Assembly (NCBI GenBank): GCA_037043235.1
Contig: JAWRVZ010000038.1
Span: 3,994,001 to 4,058,000 of the forward strand
Direction of reading: 5' to 3'
Source: Rhodeus uyekii
Taxonomy: Eukaryota > Chordata > Actinopteri > Cypriniformes > Acheilognathidae
Length of the DNA: 64,000 nt
This document shows, in pieces, positions 24,362 through 35,664 of the stretch (position 1 is the stretch's first letter; the number at the start of each line of letters is the position of its first letter). Made by a program: the position numbers and the translations under genes. The notes below the pieces were generated by a model. That model saw nothing but the letters and a program-made list of their open reading frames with translations. It was not told the origin of the DNA and made no database searches.

Positions 24362-26536
24362 AATTCGTCCAATTATGTATCCTATGTTCCTGTACAAAAT
24401 AAGAAATACAGAAACACATAAAAGCCATTCTTTAGTGGACACACAATTTATAATTTAAATTTGATGATTTAGGCTCATTATAACATATTTCTGTTTATTA
24501 TAATTACCACAGAACTTAGGTTTTCTTACAGATAAATGTTGTATTAGTGTTGTAGTATTTAATGGAAATTTGGTTTGGTACCACTAGACTCTATTGTTTT
24601 CTTCCTTAGGTTAATTGCTTCTCGTTGTTCCCCTTGAGTAGTTTTGGACTTGGACAATAATAGCCTAAATGTAAATGTAGAATATAAAATGAGGTAATTC
24701 CATGTCATTTTTCTTTTAGGGTTTACAAATAAAATAGCTATTTCAACATAGCACGGCTCTTTACACGTGTCTCGAACAAAAAATGTCTATCCCTTAAAAT
24801 TAAAACATACTCACCAAAACATGGCGTTCTAGGAGGTTTGTTTATTTCAGATATCACAAAGCTGGTGCATCCCCTAGCACTCTAAATTATGTTTCTTGAA
24901 TATTTTAATAAGAAATAGCTTCGCATTTCAGCATTTAAACCTCAGTTAATGATCACTCCTTATTCATAAGTGTATTATATTTTCGCCAAAATTATTGCTG
25001 TCGACCGAACTTGAATGTTTGATTTGAAACACTGCTCACCTTCATTTCCTTGAAATCATATTTCACAGACATGCCACTAGATGGTGCGCTGGTACCGTGA
25101 AAAATTGTGAAACATGTGTTGTCATTGAATAAAAGAAAAATCAATGTACAAAGGACTTTTATCATCATTCAGAGAACGTCAGATAACATTCAGAATTGCC
25201 ACTTTGGCTCAGGGATAAAGTAATATTTTTGTCTCTAAAGGACCCTAAAAGTGATATTGTTTTAAAAAGGTAATTAATGGTACATATTAGCTTGAATTTC
25301 AAGAATTTTGAATTCCTCATAAACACCTTAGCTGCAGAATAACTACAAAATGTCAGAACATCCCCATCACACCCCCACCCTTTTCTTTTTCTGCTCTTCC
25401 CTCCCTCCCTTCTTTTCCTTCCCTTTTCCTGGGCTGAATGAATGGAAGGTCCCCTGCAGCACAATGGAAGCTGGTCTCATAGGAATGACAGAAATGTCTG
25501 GAGTCAGCAGGAGGCTGGTGGCTATGGGCAACACGCCCCCCCATGACATCACAAACAGTACATTCCACCCACCTCCTGACTCCACTTCACTTCTCTGCCC
25601 CGTCCCTCAGTTTTTCCAGAGTAAAGTGGGACATTTAAGAACTGAGACAGATGTGAAATGTTTGTTATAGATATGTTTCTTGGGAAATGCATGTGAAACA
25701 AGTGTATGTAATGTTCACATTATGTATATTTAACATAGTTTGGGTTTTATGCATAGCTCAACAAATCCAACAGTTCCCTCTTTATTACACTGAATATGGT
25801 TCTAGGTCAAACAAACAATGCATTGACCATGTTTCCACACAGCCAATATCTTTGTGACACTAACCAAAGGCTAGGTTTTAATTCCAATCTCTTGACAGAG
25901 CAGCATGTGTGAAGGAAAAGATCCCTGGTGTAGTTGTCATATGAAGGACTATCCATAAATGGAAAAGCACAGCAACAATCTGCACCATTTGATTCATGTG
26001 ATATTGGATTTCTCTTTTAGCTTTGTAGAGACCCTTTTCTCAGTTCCTTTTTTCTGTTTCCCCCACTCTGCCTCTCTCTTTCTGTCTCACTCTCTCTATT
26101 CTGTCTTCCCTCATTCTTTCTGGCAGGCATTCAATTTCACACTTGGGGGAGCAGAATGAGGGGAAGGTCAGGGCTGTGTCAACAGAGGCCAGCATTTTTT
26201 TTCTCTTTTTTTCTGCTGATACAGGGAGAATGAAGGGAGAAAGAGAGACCTAAGTGTCCCTTTTCTTGTCTCCTTCACACATTCACCTACTTCTCTCTGC
26301 TCTCTCACACACTAGTAGACACTGATTCCATCCCTTGGGTCTTCTCACTGCAGTTGTCTTGTCTATCTAAGCAACAACTAAAAGTTACTAGTGAAAATGA
26401 CCTTTCTTTTATAACATTTCAACCTCTCAATGGCGAATGTCTTGGAAAAAATGGGCACGTAGGTTAACAGCTTGTCCATTTATTGGCCTTTATACACAAG
26501 TTTTGGAGCTACTAAAATCAACATGAAAGTTGCGCT
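24362..26536. other. No gene seen
   Basis: AT-rich DNA with purine/pyrimidine-biased stretches (25370-25430 and 26030-26130). ORFs here are low-complexity by-products. No splice-flanked coding segment was recognised. Confidence 0.6.
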
Positions 26537-26862
26537 ACCCAGCTGACATTGAACTTTCTCAGAACTTTGACTAATGTTCTGGCAAGGTTCACTAAAAGTT
26601 GTGAACAAACGTTGTATTAATTGTCAAAATTGTCCAAATATCCTTGGCACAAAACCGTTATTCATATATCGTTCATGGAATGTTTTTTAAAAACATTTTA
26701 GTTGGGCGTTTGACTGTTTTCAAAACTAGTATTTCTTACTAGTTCTAAAACGTTCAGAGAACATAAAAAGTTATGTTCACATAATGTTTCCAAAATAATG
26801 TTTTCTTAACTCGATTAGAACATTAGCAAAATGTTCTTAAAACATACTTTTGTTAGCTGGTT
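26537..26862. mobile_element. Possible MITE
   Basis: Imperfect inverted ends (ACCCAGCTGACA left; TGTTAGCTGGTT right) enclose about 326 bp rich in GAACATT and AATGTTC motifs. I could not define a target duplication, so class is open. Confidence 0.4.
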
Positions 26863-27175
26863 AAGTTTCTATATAGGGGACATGTTGATGGGAAAAATTT
26901 GAGATTGGAGAACAAATGTATTGCGCTCACTAGCAAAAATATTGAGTTCCCCCAAGAAACTTTGCATTTAATGCAAAAGCATTTAAAGTGTTTTTGTTTT
27001 GTTTTTTATCCCACCTCATATTATTTCCATTAAGTTTTGCGAGTAAATGTTAGTTTCTCAGAGGAACACAATTTCTTTTTTCAAACAGTAAGAACTTCTC
27101 GGGAGAATCCAAAAACATTGAAACAATTTTCTATCTTAATCCTATCTTAATTTTTTTGGCCATGTCCTCATAGGC

Positions 27176-27356
27176 CAGGGGTGTCCAAACTCAGCCACTG
27201 TCCTGTAGAGTTTTGTTCCAGCTTGCCGCATCAGATCTGCCTGGAAGATTCTACTATGCCTAGAAAGACCTAGATTAGCTACAGGTGTGTTTAATTAGGG
27301 TTGGAGCTGGACTCTGCAGGACAGTGGCCCTCTGGTACCAAGTTTGGACACCCCTG
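27176..27356. mobile_element. hAT-type MITE
   Basis: Ends are perfect 16-bp inverted repeats, CAGGGGTGTCCAAACT and AGTTTGGACACCCCTG. The interior (TTTTGTTCCAGCTTGC, AGGTGTGTTTAATTAGGG) is the common fish hAT derivative. The 8-bp flanks TCATAGGC and TCTTAAGC share six positions. A second, 5'-truncated copy ends at about 27472. Confidence 0.88.
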
Positions 27357-27413
27357 TCTTAAGCACACTAGAACCTTCGAGGCAGGTATGTTGAGTGTGA
27401 ACTAAACTCTGTG

Positions 27414-27472
27414 TGAACTAAACTCTGCAGGACAGTGGTTCTCGATAGGAGCAGGTGTGGACACCCCTGTTT
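27414..27472. mobile_element. Truncated hAT-type MITE copy
   Basis: Only the right part remains: AACTAAACTCTGCAGGACAG through TGGACACCCCTG. It lies about 60 bp after the complete copy in the same orientation. Confidence 0.65.
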
Positions 27473-27587
27473 TAGGGGCTCCATTTGTTTTTAATTGTAA
27501 GTAATTAATCGTTGTTCCAAATTTAAAAAAAAATGGTTCAGGAACAGAAATAATGTCATAATAATGTCATTTGATTCTGTTAACAGC

Positions 27588-28672
27588 TTTTGTTCTAGGG
27601 AACTCACGCTGTGTCAAAACGCTATGGGAACGCTTTGGTGTGATTGTGAAGCACAATAGAATCTAGTGTGAATGCACGTTGAGGTATGATGACGTTATGA
27701 ACCAAGAGGATAAAGGTGCGCTGCAACCAGCTGTGCTCTGTGGTTTTTGGACCAAGTGACCCTCCTCGGTGGAACTCAGTGTGATTCCGGTTAGGAGGGA
27801 CTTCCTGTCACAGGCAGATGGCTTGAACTGTGGAGACTGTGGGCTTGGCCTCCGAGGGGGCCCAGCTCATAACTTCTGGTCTCTCAGCTGAGGTTGTTGA
27901 GACATTTCTTCAGTCCAGAGCTCCATCCACAAGGAAACTGCATGCCCTGAAGTGGAAACTTTTCACTTTTTGGTGCAGTGAGAGGCAGTTGAACCCAGTT
28001 ACCTGTCAGATTGGCACCGTGCTGGAGTTCCTGCAGCTCAGAGTTACTGCAGAGTTATCCTATTCTACCCTGAAGCTGCCATAGCTGCATACCACATATC
28101 TATGGGTAGTCATTAATTTGGAGAGACCCCTTAGTCTTTTTCCTTTCACACTGAGGCTTAGGCAAGCAGTCCGCAATAAGTTGACCTGAGATTCTGACTT
28201 TAAAGCTGTAAAGCCCTTACATCCCTGTAAGCTTAAGCAATCTTCAAGCCCACTAACATGGCTTACCTTCTTACTGCAGGCAGTTCTGTCCTCCCTTCAT
28301 GACCAGGAAAGGATCTGTTTTGTCCAGTGTGAGCACTAGAAGCCTATGTCCACAGAGCTGACCAACTTTGCTGCTTCAGGGCTCCCGAGGGAGCTCCAGC
28401 AACTAACAGAGTATGAGCAAGTAGTTAGTTGAAGTTATCTATCTTGCCTATGAGTCAGCCGGACATACCTCCTATGTGTCTGCTGGCATCTTACTTCAGA
28501 CACTTTCTAGCTGCCGCTCCTGGCTTCCTTTGCACCTTTATCCTTCTGGTTCATGACGGCATCATCCCTTGACATGCATTCACGCTTGATCAATCATGTC
28601 TATTGTGCTTCACAAGACAATCACGCTAAAGCGTTCCCATAACATTGTGACGCAGCGCGAGTTCTCTATTCA
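27588..28672 (+). mobile_element. Internally deleted DIRS-type retroelement
   Basis: DIRS elements carry inverted terminal repeats and a tyrosine recombinase instead of an integrase. Here 27596-27660 and 28599-28668 are inverted copies (left TAGGGAACTCACGCTGTGTC; right in reverse complement TAGAGAACTCGCGCTGCGTC), both reaching GAAGCACAATAGA. Between them is the start of a tyrosine-recombinase ORF. Reverse transcriptase and RNase H are absent, and only about 1.1 kb of the usual 5-6 kb remains. Confidence 0.75.
27830..28084 (+). pseudogene. DIRS tyrosine recombinase, N-terminal fragment
   Basis: The 84-codon frame includes VVETFLQSRAPSTRKLHALK, FTFWCSERQLNPV and VLEFLQLRVT. This is the SAM-like core-binding domain found at the start of DIRS recombinases in fish. 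The frame stops before the catalytic R-H-R-Y half. Downstream DNA (to about 28200) still resembles the continuation, with indels. Confidence 0.7.
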
Positions 28673-28862
28673 AGGAACTAGGGTTACATACGTAACCTGA
28701 TACGTTTTCTGGACTACGTAGCTTCCACTGACATAGAATAGAATTAGAATTTTGGATTCCATTGTGCTGCCTTTCAGCTGTTTTGAATCTGATGAGTAGG
28801 TTCTTTTCAGTGAATAAAAATAACAGCAACAACAAAAATCAGAGCAACCAGTTGTTCTAATG

Positions 28863-29216
28863 CAGGGGTCGGGAACCTATGGCTCGCGAGCCATATATGG
28901 CTCTTTTGATGGCTGTATATGGCTCTTGACGCCGCCGCCGCCCCGCCCCTCCAGTCGACAGATCGCTCGCTCGCTCCGTTACTTCCGCGTTTGGAGGACA
29001 GGCAGATCGCGCCGCCGCCGCACCCCCGTCGACAGATCGATCGCTCCGCTACTTCCGCGTTCGGACGACAGGCAGATCGCGCCGCCGCCCCGCCCCCCCC
29101 CCCCCCGGTCGACAAATCGATCGACAGGACAGGACTATGGCTCTATACAGCTTCAAGTAAAAAAAAAAGAAAAGTGGGTATATGGCTCTCTCAGACAAAA
29201 AGGTTCCCGACCCCTG
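28863..29216. mobile_element. hAT MITE with internal GC-rich minisatellite, copy 1
   Basis: Termini are CAGGGGTCGGGAACCTATGG and CGACCCCTG in inverted form, flanked by a perfect 8-bp target duplication TTCTAATG (28855-28862 and 29217-29224). The interior has about two copies of a GC-rich unit (ACTTCCGCGTT, GGACAGGCAGATCGCGCCGC) and a C run. It encodes no transposase. Closely related to the copy at 44678-45019 in opposite orientation. Confidence 0.95.
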
Positions 29217-29224
29217 TTCTAATG

Positions 29225-30850
29225 AATAATATATTTTAATGGATAAAATATAACGAGAGAAACCAACAAATTCAATGTGTGTTAAATATGCCATTTCATT
29301 CTGGTAAGATCCAATCAATTGCTGACAAAAAAACATTATCTCTGCCCTATATCTTTTTTAAATAGCCTGAGTTTTTTTAAATATCCTGTTAAATATCCAG
29401 TTTCACTCAGAAATATGTCACATTACAGTGAAAGTACATCAAGTACATTGCATAACCCTACATTTTCAATCAGACCTATTAACTGATGTATATGTGTGAT
29501 CTGTTTATACACATGAGCAAAGTTCGTGCTGTGATTTTCTGACACACCCTACTGACTGACTCACATTGGCTAATGAGTGCAAAAGCAAACAAGGTGAGGC
29601 AGATCAACAGATTTAGTTACATGTCTCATTCTACCATACAGTGCTTTTCCTCTCTTTCTCGCTCCATCCCACTCTCTCTAATTACTCAGTTGTTGGCAGT
29701 GAGTTTCGTAGTGTGGCTGTGGCAGTGCCAGCTTTGCCAGCAGGGCACAAAGGATTTACTGACCTATTGCTAACACTGGGAGCTTCCTCTAGTAAGCTCA
29801 TAAAACACTGCACACACTTTCACTTCAGAATCACACCAAGCTACCCAGTCCCCAGCATACGGTACTTAATGCAGATGAAACTTTGTGCATAAAATCATTA
29901 TGTATGCACATTATAAAACATTATACTATCAATTGAAATTTGATGTTAGTAGTATTTGTGTCTTACTGTGCTTACTTCTGCTCACATTGTTCTCTTTTTG
30001 AGTCATTTGGGATGAAAGCAAAATCTAAAAATAAGTATATTCTCTCCAATAACAATTAAAACATAGTTCAAACCAATCATGTTTTATCTCCATGGAAGTG
30101 CTGTCTTTGCAAAAAGGTGTTTGTAAAATTGCCAGTAAAAGTTATTAGATCTATTTTGCTAATTGCAACAACACCTTCGCAACAAAAAGCATATTTTAAA
30201 GACATAACTGCAAACCAAAATGCACAAATTTATAATTGGCTTAAGTTATTGATTGGCTGTGAGAAGCATAGACCTGCTCCTTTATTCTTTTTTGCTGTAA
30301 CAGAAGAAGCTGTGATTTCTCAGGACATTTATTGCAGTCATATTATTTGTCAGGTAGTTTAATTAATTTCATTTAATCTTATTTAAAAGTTATTTATTGT
30401 TTACTGTCTGTTTCTGTACTGTAAGTACTATATTTACTATATTGTAAATGTGTAAAATTGTACACTTTGACTCATTTATATATATATATATACTGTATAT
30501 ATAATGCTTGGAATAGGCCTACCTTTAAAACACTTTGAATCACAATATGGAAACAATAAAGAGGAGCCTGATAAAGATTTGGATCCTTATGCCACTAGTC
30601 AAAACTTCTATATAACTTAGAAGAAGTCATTAGTCATTAAGTCAGGAAAAGACTGCAGACTTTGTTACCAGCCAAGAGATTAAGCTGCCTGTATTACAGG
30701 TGACTTTTCAAACAGAACAAAGAACAGGTGCAAACAAAGAACAGAAACCATGACGACACAAATAACATTATGCAGACAAGGACCTCTGGTGGTGAACTTG
30801 TAAATCTGTGCTAATGTATTTGATACAATGCACTTCATCCACAGATACAG
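29225..30850. other. No gene seen
   Basis: AT-rich intergenic DNA with a (TA)n patch near 30478-30502. Nothing else recognised. Confidence 0.6.
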
Positions 30851-31130
30851 TATTCAGCAATAAATATTAAAATCTCTTTATTTAAAAAAATCTATCTTTA
30901 TCTCTTTATCTTTTCAAAATATAAATATTTTATTCTGCAGGGATGCATTAATGAAAAATAACAGTAGAGACATTTTCATTGTTACAAAAGATTTCTTTTA
31001 AAAAAATGCTGTTCGTTTCTTTCATCAAAGAATACAGAAAAATGCGTTCTTGCTTTCACAAAAAAATCAACATTGATAATAATAAGAAGAAAGAAAAAGA
31101 TGAAGAAGAAAAAGAAGAAATGTTTCTTGA
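30850..31130. mobile_element. Fish MITE, left half, split by a solo LTR
   Basis: Contains GGATGCATTAATGAAAAATA, ACAGTAGAGACATTTTCATT and ATGCTGTTCGTTTCTTTCAT, in the same order as the copies at 52.1 and 59.1 kb. It resumes at 31663 after the LTR. Confidence 0.7.
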
Positions 31131-31662
31131 TGTTATGATTATGAGCTCTGCGCTCCCCTCCATGGCCACCAGAAGGAGCTCACTCACTTATACTGACACT
31201 TCACTACACACTACATTTCCCAGCAACCATCACACTGGACTGATTACACACACAGCTGGACTCCATTATCATTGTTTGTCACATCACCTGTTCATCATCA
31301 CCTGGACTATAAAAGACTGCTTCACACACACACACTCACCGCGAAGTCTTGATTTGCTCAGCAATCATTCTAAGCGTTGTTAGGCCTGTCTTGTTTTGCC
31401 GTTTCTGATCCTGCCTGTTTACCCGTGTTCTGATCCTGTTCTGCCTACCCAGACCTGTGCCTTGGATTAACGCTTGTGACTATTGCTGCCTGTCTTGACC
31501 ACCCGCCTGAACCACGATCCCGATACTGTCTGCCTGCCTTTGTGACCCCTGCCTGGATTATTGACTACGTTTATCTCTCTGTTTGCCCTGACCATCTGCT
31601 TGTACGACTACTCTTAATAAAGACATAGCGATTGGATCCCTGCCTGTGAGTCCTTTGTTACA
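31131..31662 (+). mobile_element. Solo LTR inserted in a MITE
   Basis: This 532-bp block begins TGTTATG and ends TTGTTACA, with a perfect 5-bp target duplication CTTGA on both sides. It holds an AATAAAG signal near 31615 and a CTATAAAAG box near 31305, so it is plus-oriented. The flanking MITE halves join cleanly once it is removed, which proves insertion. Confidence 0.88.
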
Positions 31663-31830
31663 CTTGAGTACCTTGTCAGCAATTAATTTCTGAATGATCA
31701 TGTGACTGAAGACTTGATTAATGATGCTGAAAATTCAGCTTTGCCATCACATAGTAAATTATGTTTAAAATTATATTAAGATAGAACATAGAATAAGTAA
31801 TATATTTTTTTATTTTGGTTTGTAACATCA
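31663..31830. mobile_element. Fish MITE, right half
   Basis: Continues the interrupted copy: ATTTCTGAATGATCATGTGA, CTGAAGACTTGATTAATGAT, GCTGAAAATTCAGCTTTGCC. The same text order is seen at 52.27-52.36 kb. Confidence 0.7.
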
Positions 31831-32134
31831 AACAGTCTCGGTAAGCGTAAGAGACTTCTATCAGAAACATTACAAATCTTACTGACTCCAGGTCTCAACT
31901 GATTTTTATCTGCTGGCTCTGACTGGTCTGGTCAAGCCAGTGGTTAAATTTTTTTACCTGCTCTGCCAGAATGTTCACTGACCCCACAACAAAGAAGTAA
32001 TTAAATAAATAAACTAGGCCCAGTTATTGTCTATTGTCTTTTGACCCATATCTTTAATAAAGGTAGTGACAACCAAAACCACTAGTCTAAAATCATATAC
32101 ATTTCAAATATTGTTAAAGTAAACTGTCAGTAAT

Positions 32135-32255
32135 GTGAATGAATGAATGAATGAGGCACTTATATAGCATGACAATGTACTATTGTACACCCAAAGCGCT
32201 TTACAATTGTATCAGGGGTCTCTCCTCAACCACCACTGGTGTGTAATAAAATAAG
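32135..32255. repeat. Dispersed fish repeat, partial
   Basis: GCACTTATATAGCATGACAA, CCAAAGCGCTTTACAATTG and CTCTCCTCAACCACCACTGG place it in the family seen at 19.27 kb. A (GAAT)n patch precedes it. Confidence 0.6.
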
Positions 32256-32320
32256 TACAAATAATACAATCAACAAGCAATAGCACAAATACAATACAAC
32301 AAACATACAAATAAAATAAC

Positions 32321-32659
32321 TGTTACGGTTGTGTGGGGATGAGGGAGGCACACGAGTACTGGAATATACTTTTAATAAGGAAACGCAAAACAAAACACTT
32401 TAAATTTACAAAACAAAATGGCACTTCTTGTGAAAAACTATAAAAACTGAAGCAGGACACGAGCAGGAGACACACCACTGAACGGACTAGTAACAACAGG
32501 GACTGAAGGAAACACAGGGATTAAATACAATAGGGTTGAATGAGGTAATTTGACACAGTTGACAAAAACTAACGATGTTGACTGATAGGTGAATGGAAAT
32601 ACACTGGGAGATCACGGGAGGAAACAGGAAGTAGACAAAGACACAACGTACATGTAACA
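32321..32659 (-). mobile_element. Solo LTR with perfect target duplication
   Basis: A 339-bp block, TGTTACGG to CATGTAACA, is flanked by ATAAC on both sides. Read on the minus strand it ends with a TTATTAAAAG signal and CGTAACA, so that is its likely direction. Confidence 0.85.
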
Positions 32660-33181
32660 ATAACACTACACTGGCAGCGCTAGAGTGGCTCCCAGACCTA
32701 GACCATAGTGTATCTCCACAATAAATATATTGCCTGGTCTAATCGGTTCATTACTTTCATGATTAATATTACAATTAATTATTAATGCTACCATTAATTT
32801 TATTATTATTGTCATATATATTATAGCTGTTACTACTGCCACCATTACTGTTACTACTTATTTATTTATTTTTTGTTATCTACCTCAAGTATAAATATAT
32901 TAATGATAGTATCTATATAATTAAAATACCCCATTGCTTAAACTTAACAAATATACCTGCATATATCACTATATTTATATTCAGCTGTTTTTTGTTGTTG
33001 TTATTTGTTTTGTTTGTTTTCCATCTCTACTTTTTGTTTTTGTGGGGGGGGGGGGGGGGTTTGCTGTTGTTTTTTTTCTATCCACTATACGTATATTTAT
33101 GTAAATGATCACTTATCTTGTATAAGATTTGTTAATGTGCTATTTTCTCTCTCAATACAAAAAAAACAAAACAAAACAAAA

Positions 33182-34463
33182 TGTGGCGAGCAGGGCGGGG
33201 TCGAGGGACCGTGAGAGCGTCACAAGAGCCTGCGAGCCACCGGTGTCTCTCGATTCTCACGGAGGAGCGGAGACATAAAAGGAGGAGCGACGACAGTGAA
33301 AGCGAGAGAGGACCAGGCCTGGATTTTATGTTGTGTTTTGTGTGGGCGGCAGTCGACCGCGAGGGGCTGCCGCCATTACTTTCATTTTGTATTTATGTAT
33401 TATTTTCATCATTAAAGTGTGTTAAACGTCTGCCAGTTCCCGCCTCCTTCCTCCCTGAACATTTAACTCCGTTACACTGGTGCCGAAACCCAGGAGGTCG
33501 GAGGGACACGCTGTCAAAGAGCCCTCGCTGCCGGGAGGGCTTGCGGTGCTGCGGAGGTCGGGCAGCACGAGAGAAGACGTGAGGATCGTCAGATGCTGCC
33601 CGCGGCGCTGGCGCTGGAGCGCCGAAGGATCGCGTGGGACGGAGAGCCCTGCCGTGCTCCTGGGTCGAGGTGGAAGGCTGCCGTCCGTGAGGGAGCGGAG
33701 GAGTCGCCCTTTCGCCAGAACGCCGGAGTCCGCTGCCGTCCGCCATGAACGGGGAGGAGTGGGGAATGGGGGCTCGCTGCCGGCTGCCCTCTCAAGGAGC
33801 AGTCGTCACCCGCCGCCAGGAGGCGGAGGAGTATCGGATCGTCCACGGATCCGCATCCAGTGCCATCGCACGGCACCGCGAGGAAGAACCTCTCGGGCAG
33901 TCGAGGACCGAGAGGCAGCGTGTCGGGGAACCGGACCAAGATTTTTTTTTTCTTTCTTTTTCCTCTCTCCCCACTCTCGTCGCTATCGCTCCTCTTGTCT
34001 CCGTTTCCTTTTCCCTCGCCTCGTTTGTCCTTACCCCCAGGTACCGCGGCCGCCGTGATCGGGCCCCCCCGGAGGAGGGGGGGGGGGAGTAGAGCGCAGT
34101 CTCGGGAGTACCCCCCGGCCTGCGAAGGGCGTTGGGGGTATGTGGCGAGCAGGGCGGGGTCGAGGGACCGTGAGAGCGTCACGAGAGCCGGTGGCGTGAT
34201 GGATAATGAGCGACACCTGCGAGCCACCGGTGTCTCTCGATTCTCACGGAGGAGCGGAGACATAAAAGGAGGAGCGACGACAGTGAAAGCGAGAGAGGAC
34301 CAGGCCTGGATTTTATGTTGTGTTTTGTGTGGGCGGCAGTCGACCGCGAGGGGCTGCCGCCATTACTTTCGTTTTGTATTTATGTTTTATTTTCATCATT
34401 AAAGTGTGTTAAACGTCTGCCAGTTCCCGCCTCCTTCCTCCCTGAACATTTAACTCCTTTACA
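33182..34463 (+). mobile_element. Young GC-rich non-autonomous LTR retrotransposon
   Basis: Two LTRs (33182-33476, 295 bp; 34141-34463, 323 bp) begin TGTGGCGAGC and end TTACA. The 5-bp flanks are both CAAAA. The LTRs differ by one 28-bp indel and, by eye, four substitutions, so insertion is recent. A primer-binding-like site TGGTGCCGAAACCCAGGA (33478-33495) follows the 5' LTR by one base, and a G-rich purine stretch precedes the 3' LTR. The 664-bp internal region is GC-rich with no recognisable gag or pol. The LTR has ACATAAAAGG as TATA-like box and TTAAAG near the end. Its partner for mobilisation must be elsewhere. Confidence 0.92.
33477..34140. other. Internal region of the LTR element, no recognised protein
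   Basis: Open frames of 224 (minus) and 192 (plus) codons span it, but they are Arg/Ser/Pro-rich and reflect high GC content. A T run (33941-33961) and a G run (34078-34088) break it. It may serve only as packaging and primer sequence. Confidence 0.6.
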
Positions 34464-34755
34464 CAAAACAATAACACTGCTTATTCACCTTTTCAGTTAA
34501 GTCTAACGGTAATTTTCAGGTAGAGAAAATTATTAATCAAATATTCATTGTCTTCACAGTCTAAATTAAAAATAGATTATTAAAATGATATAATATAAAA
34601 AATTATATAATAGTATATCAAGATAACCAAAAGACAATATGGCGATTTATTTGATGAAGTGATGTAAAAATGTACATACACTGTATATGTTTGCTAACAA
34701 CAAAAGGCATATGTGCACCAACTAACAGCAGATTGTAACAGCTACTTTATGTTTA

Positions 34756-35064
34756 TGTTGGGAATACACCTTTAAGACGGCGTATGTAGTTGTGTATACG
34801 CTGTTCTGGTGTGAGCGTGCGTGGGGAGGAGAGTGTTTTTGGGTGAGAAAAGAGATGGCCGCTCTACCGCTGACTGTTATTTAGCGTAATCTACTGTTTC
34901 TATTTTCCTTCTTTTTTTTGTGATGTTTGTCAGTGTTTTTTTTTTTCCTGGTTTGTCCTTACACTCTTTACATGATTGAGAAGAGTGTGCTGGTATGAAA
35001 CCCATCTATAAAGCTTGTGTGACCAGATTAATCGCCTAGAGTTTTCTTTAATTTCCATGTAACA
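34756..35064 (+). mobile_element. LTR-like block, uncertain
   Basis: Starts TGTTGGGAATACACC and ends CCATGTAACA, with CTATAAAGC and other LTR-like traits. The 5-bp flanks do not match, so this could be chance. Confidence 0.3.
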
Positions 35065-35271
35065 TCTGGGCAGTCGTCAACCACTCTGACAGCCGTTGCA
35101 AGATTTACCAGTATACAATAAAAATCACCCTTGATTCTCTATACAAAACTAATTATATTCTCCAACATTGCAAAGATAATTTCGCTCACAGCGTAAAAAG
35201 TCACAACACACATAAACACATTCACTCATTTCGCTCGGACACACTTCTGAAAAATATTGCACATGCGGTTA

Positions 35272-35660
35272 CTATGGTTTCTTTACAAAGTATAAAATAC
35301 TTTGTTGCTGTTTGCCTTTAACGATCTGCTTGAAAACAAATGCTTCTAAGCTTCTATCAGCAACAGCGTCTTTTGTCGATGTCAATGTAATCTGGGAACT
35401 CCTGGACAGTGATGGCGAACTCCTGTGCCTTCTCTTCCAAGATAGCATCTGTAAGGCTTGATTTGAGTTCTTCTGCGGTTGCACGGCACTGTGCTGCAAG
35501 AATGAGTGAAGTGAAGTCATTGGAGTGAGCGACCATACGGACCGTGATGCATGTGCAACGTGAGCACTGAACTCGGTACGATCATTAGTCACAGGGATCG
35601 AGATAAACCACGTTAAGTGGCGACTTTGTCCCTCCTTTGTGCTCGAGATATCAGGGTAAA
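35272..35660 (-). pseudogene. Unidentified decayed coding remnant
   Basis: Minus-strand peptide pieces look like real protein: QSRHLTWFISIPVTNDRTEF (frame 1), then VRMVAHSNDFTSLILAAQCR and EEKAQEFAITVQEFPDYIDI (frame 3), then DAVADRSLEAFVFKQIVKGK to a TAG stop (frame 1 again). Two compensating indels (near 35535 and 35370) separate them. Frame 1 is open throughout as a 106-codon ORF, but its middle is serine-rich and looks out of frame. I do not recognise the family. No introns are seen, so a retrocopy, a mobile-element gene or a gene fragment are all possible. Confidence 0.45.
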
Positions 35661-35664
35661 TTGG

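Noticed and set aside
25165..25670. Overlapping ORFs of 71-106 codons
   Set aside because: Purine/pyrimidine-biased sequence keeps several frames open. No splice or homology support.
28807..29336. Several ORFs of 95-120 codons rich in Arg, Ser and Pro
   Set aside because: They are produced by the GC-rich core of the hAT MITE. The equivalent ORFs at 44664-45003 have the same origin.
33480..34263. ORFs of 192 and 224 codons on both strands
   Set aside because: They lie in the GC-rich internal region of the LTR element, are Arg/Ser/Pro-rich in every frame and show no gag or pol motif.
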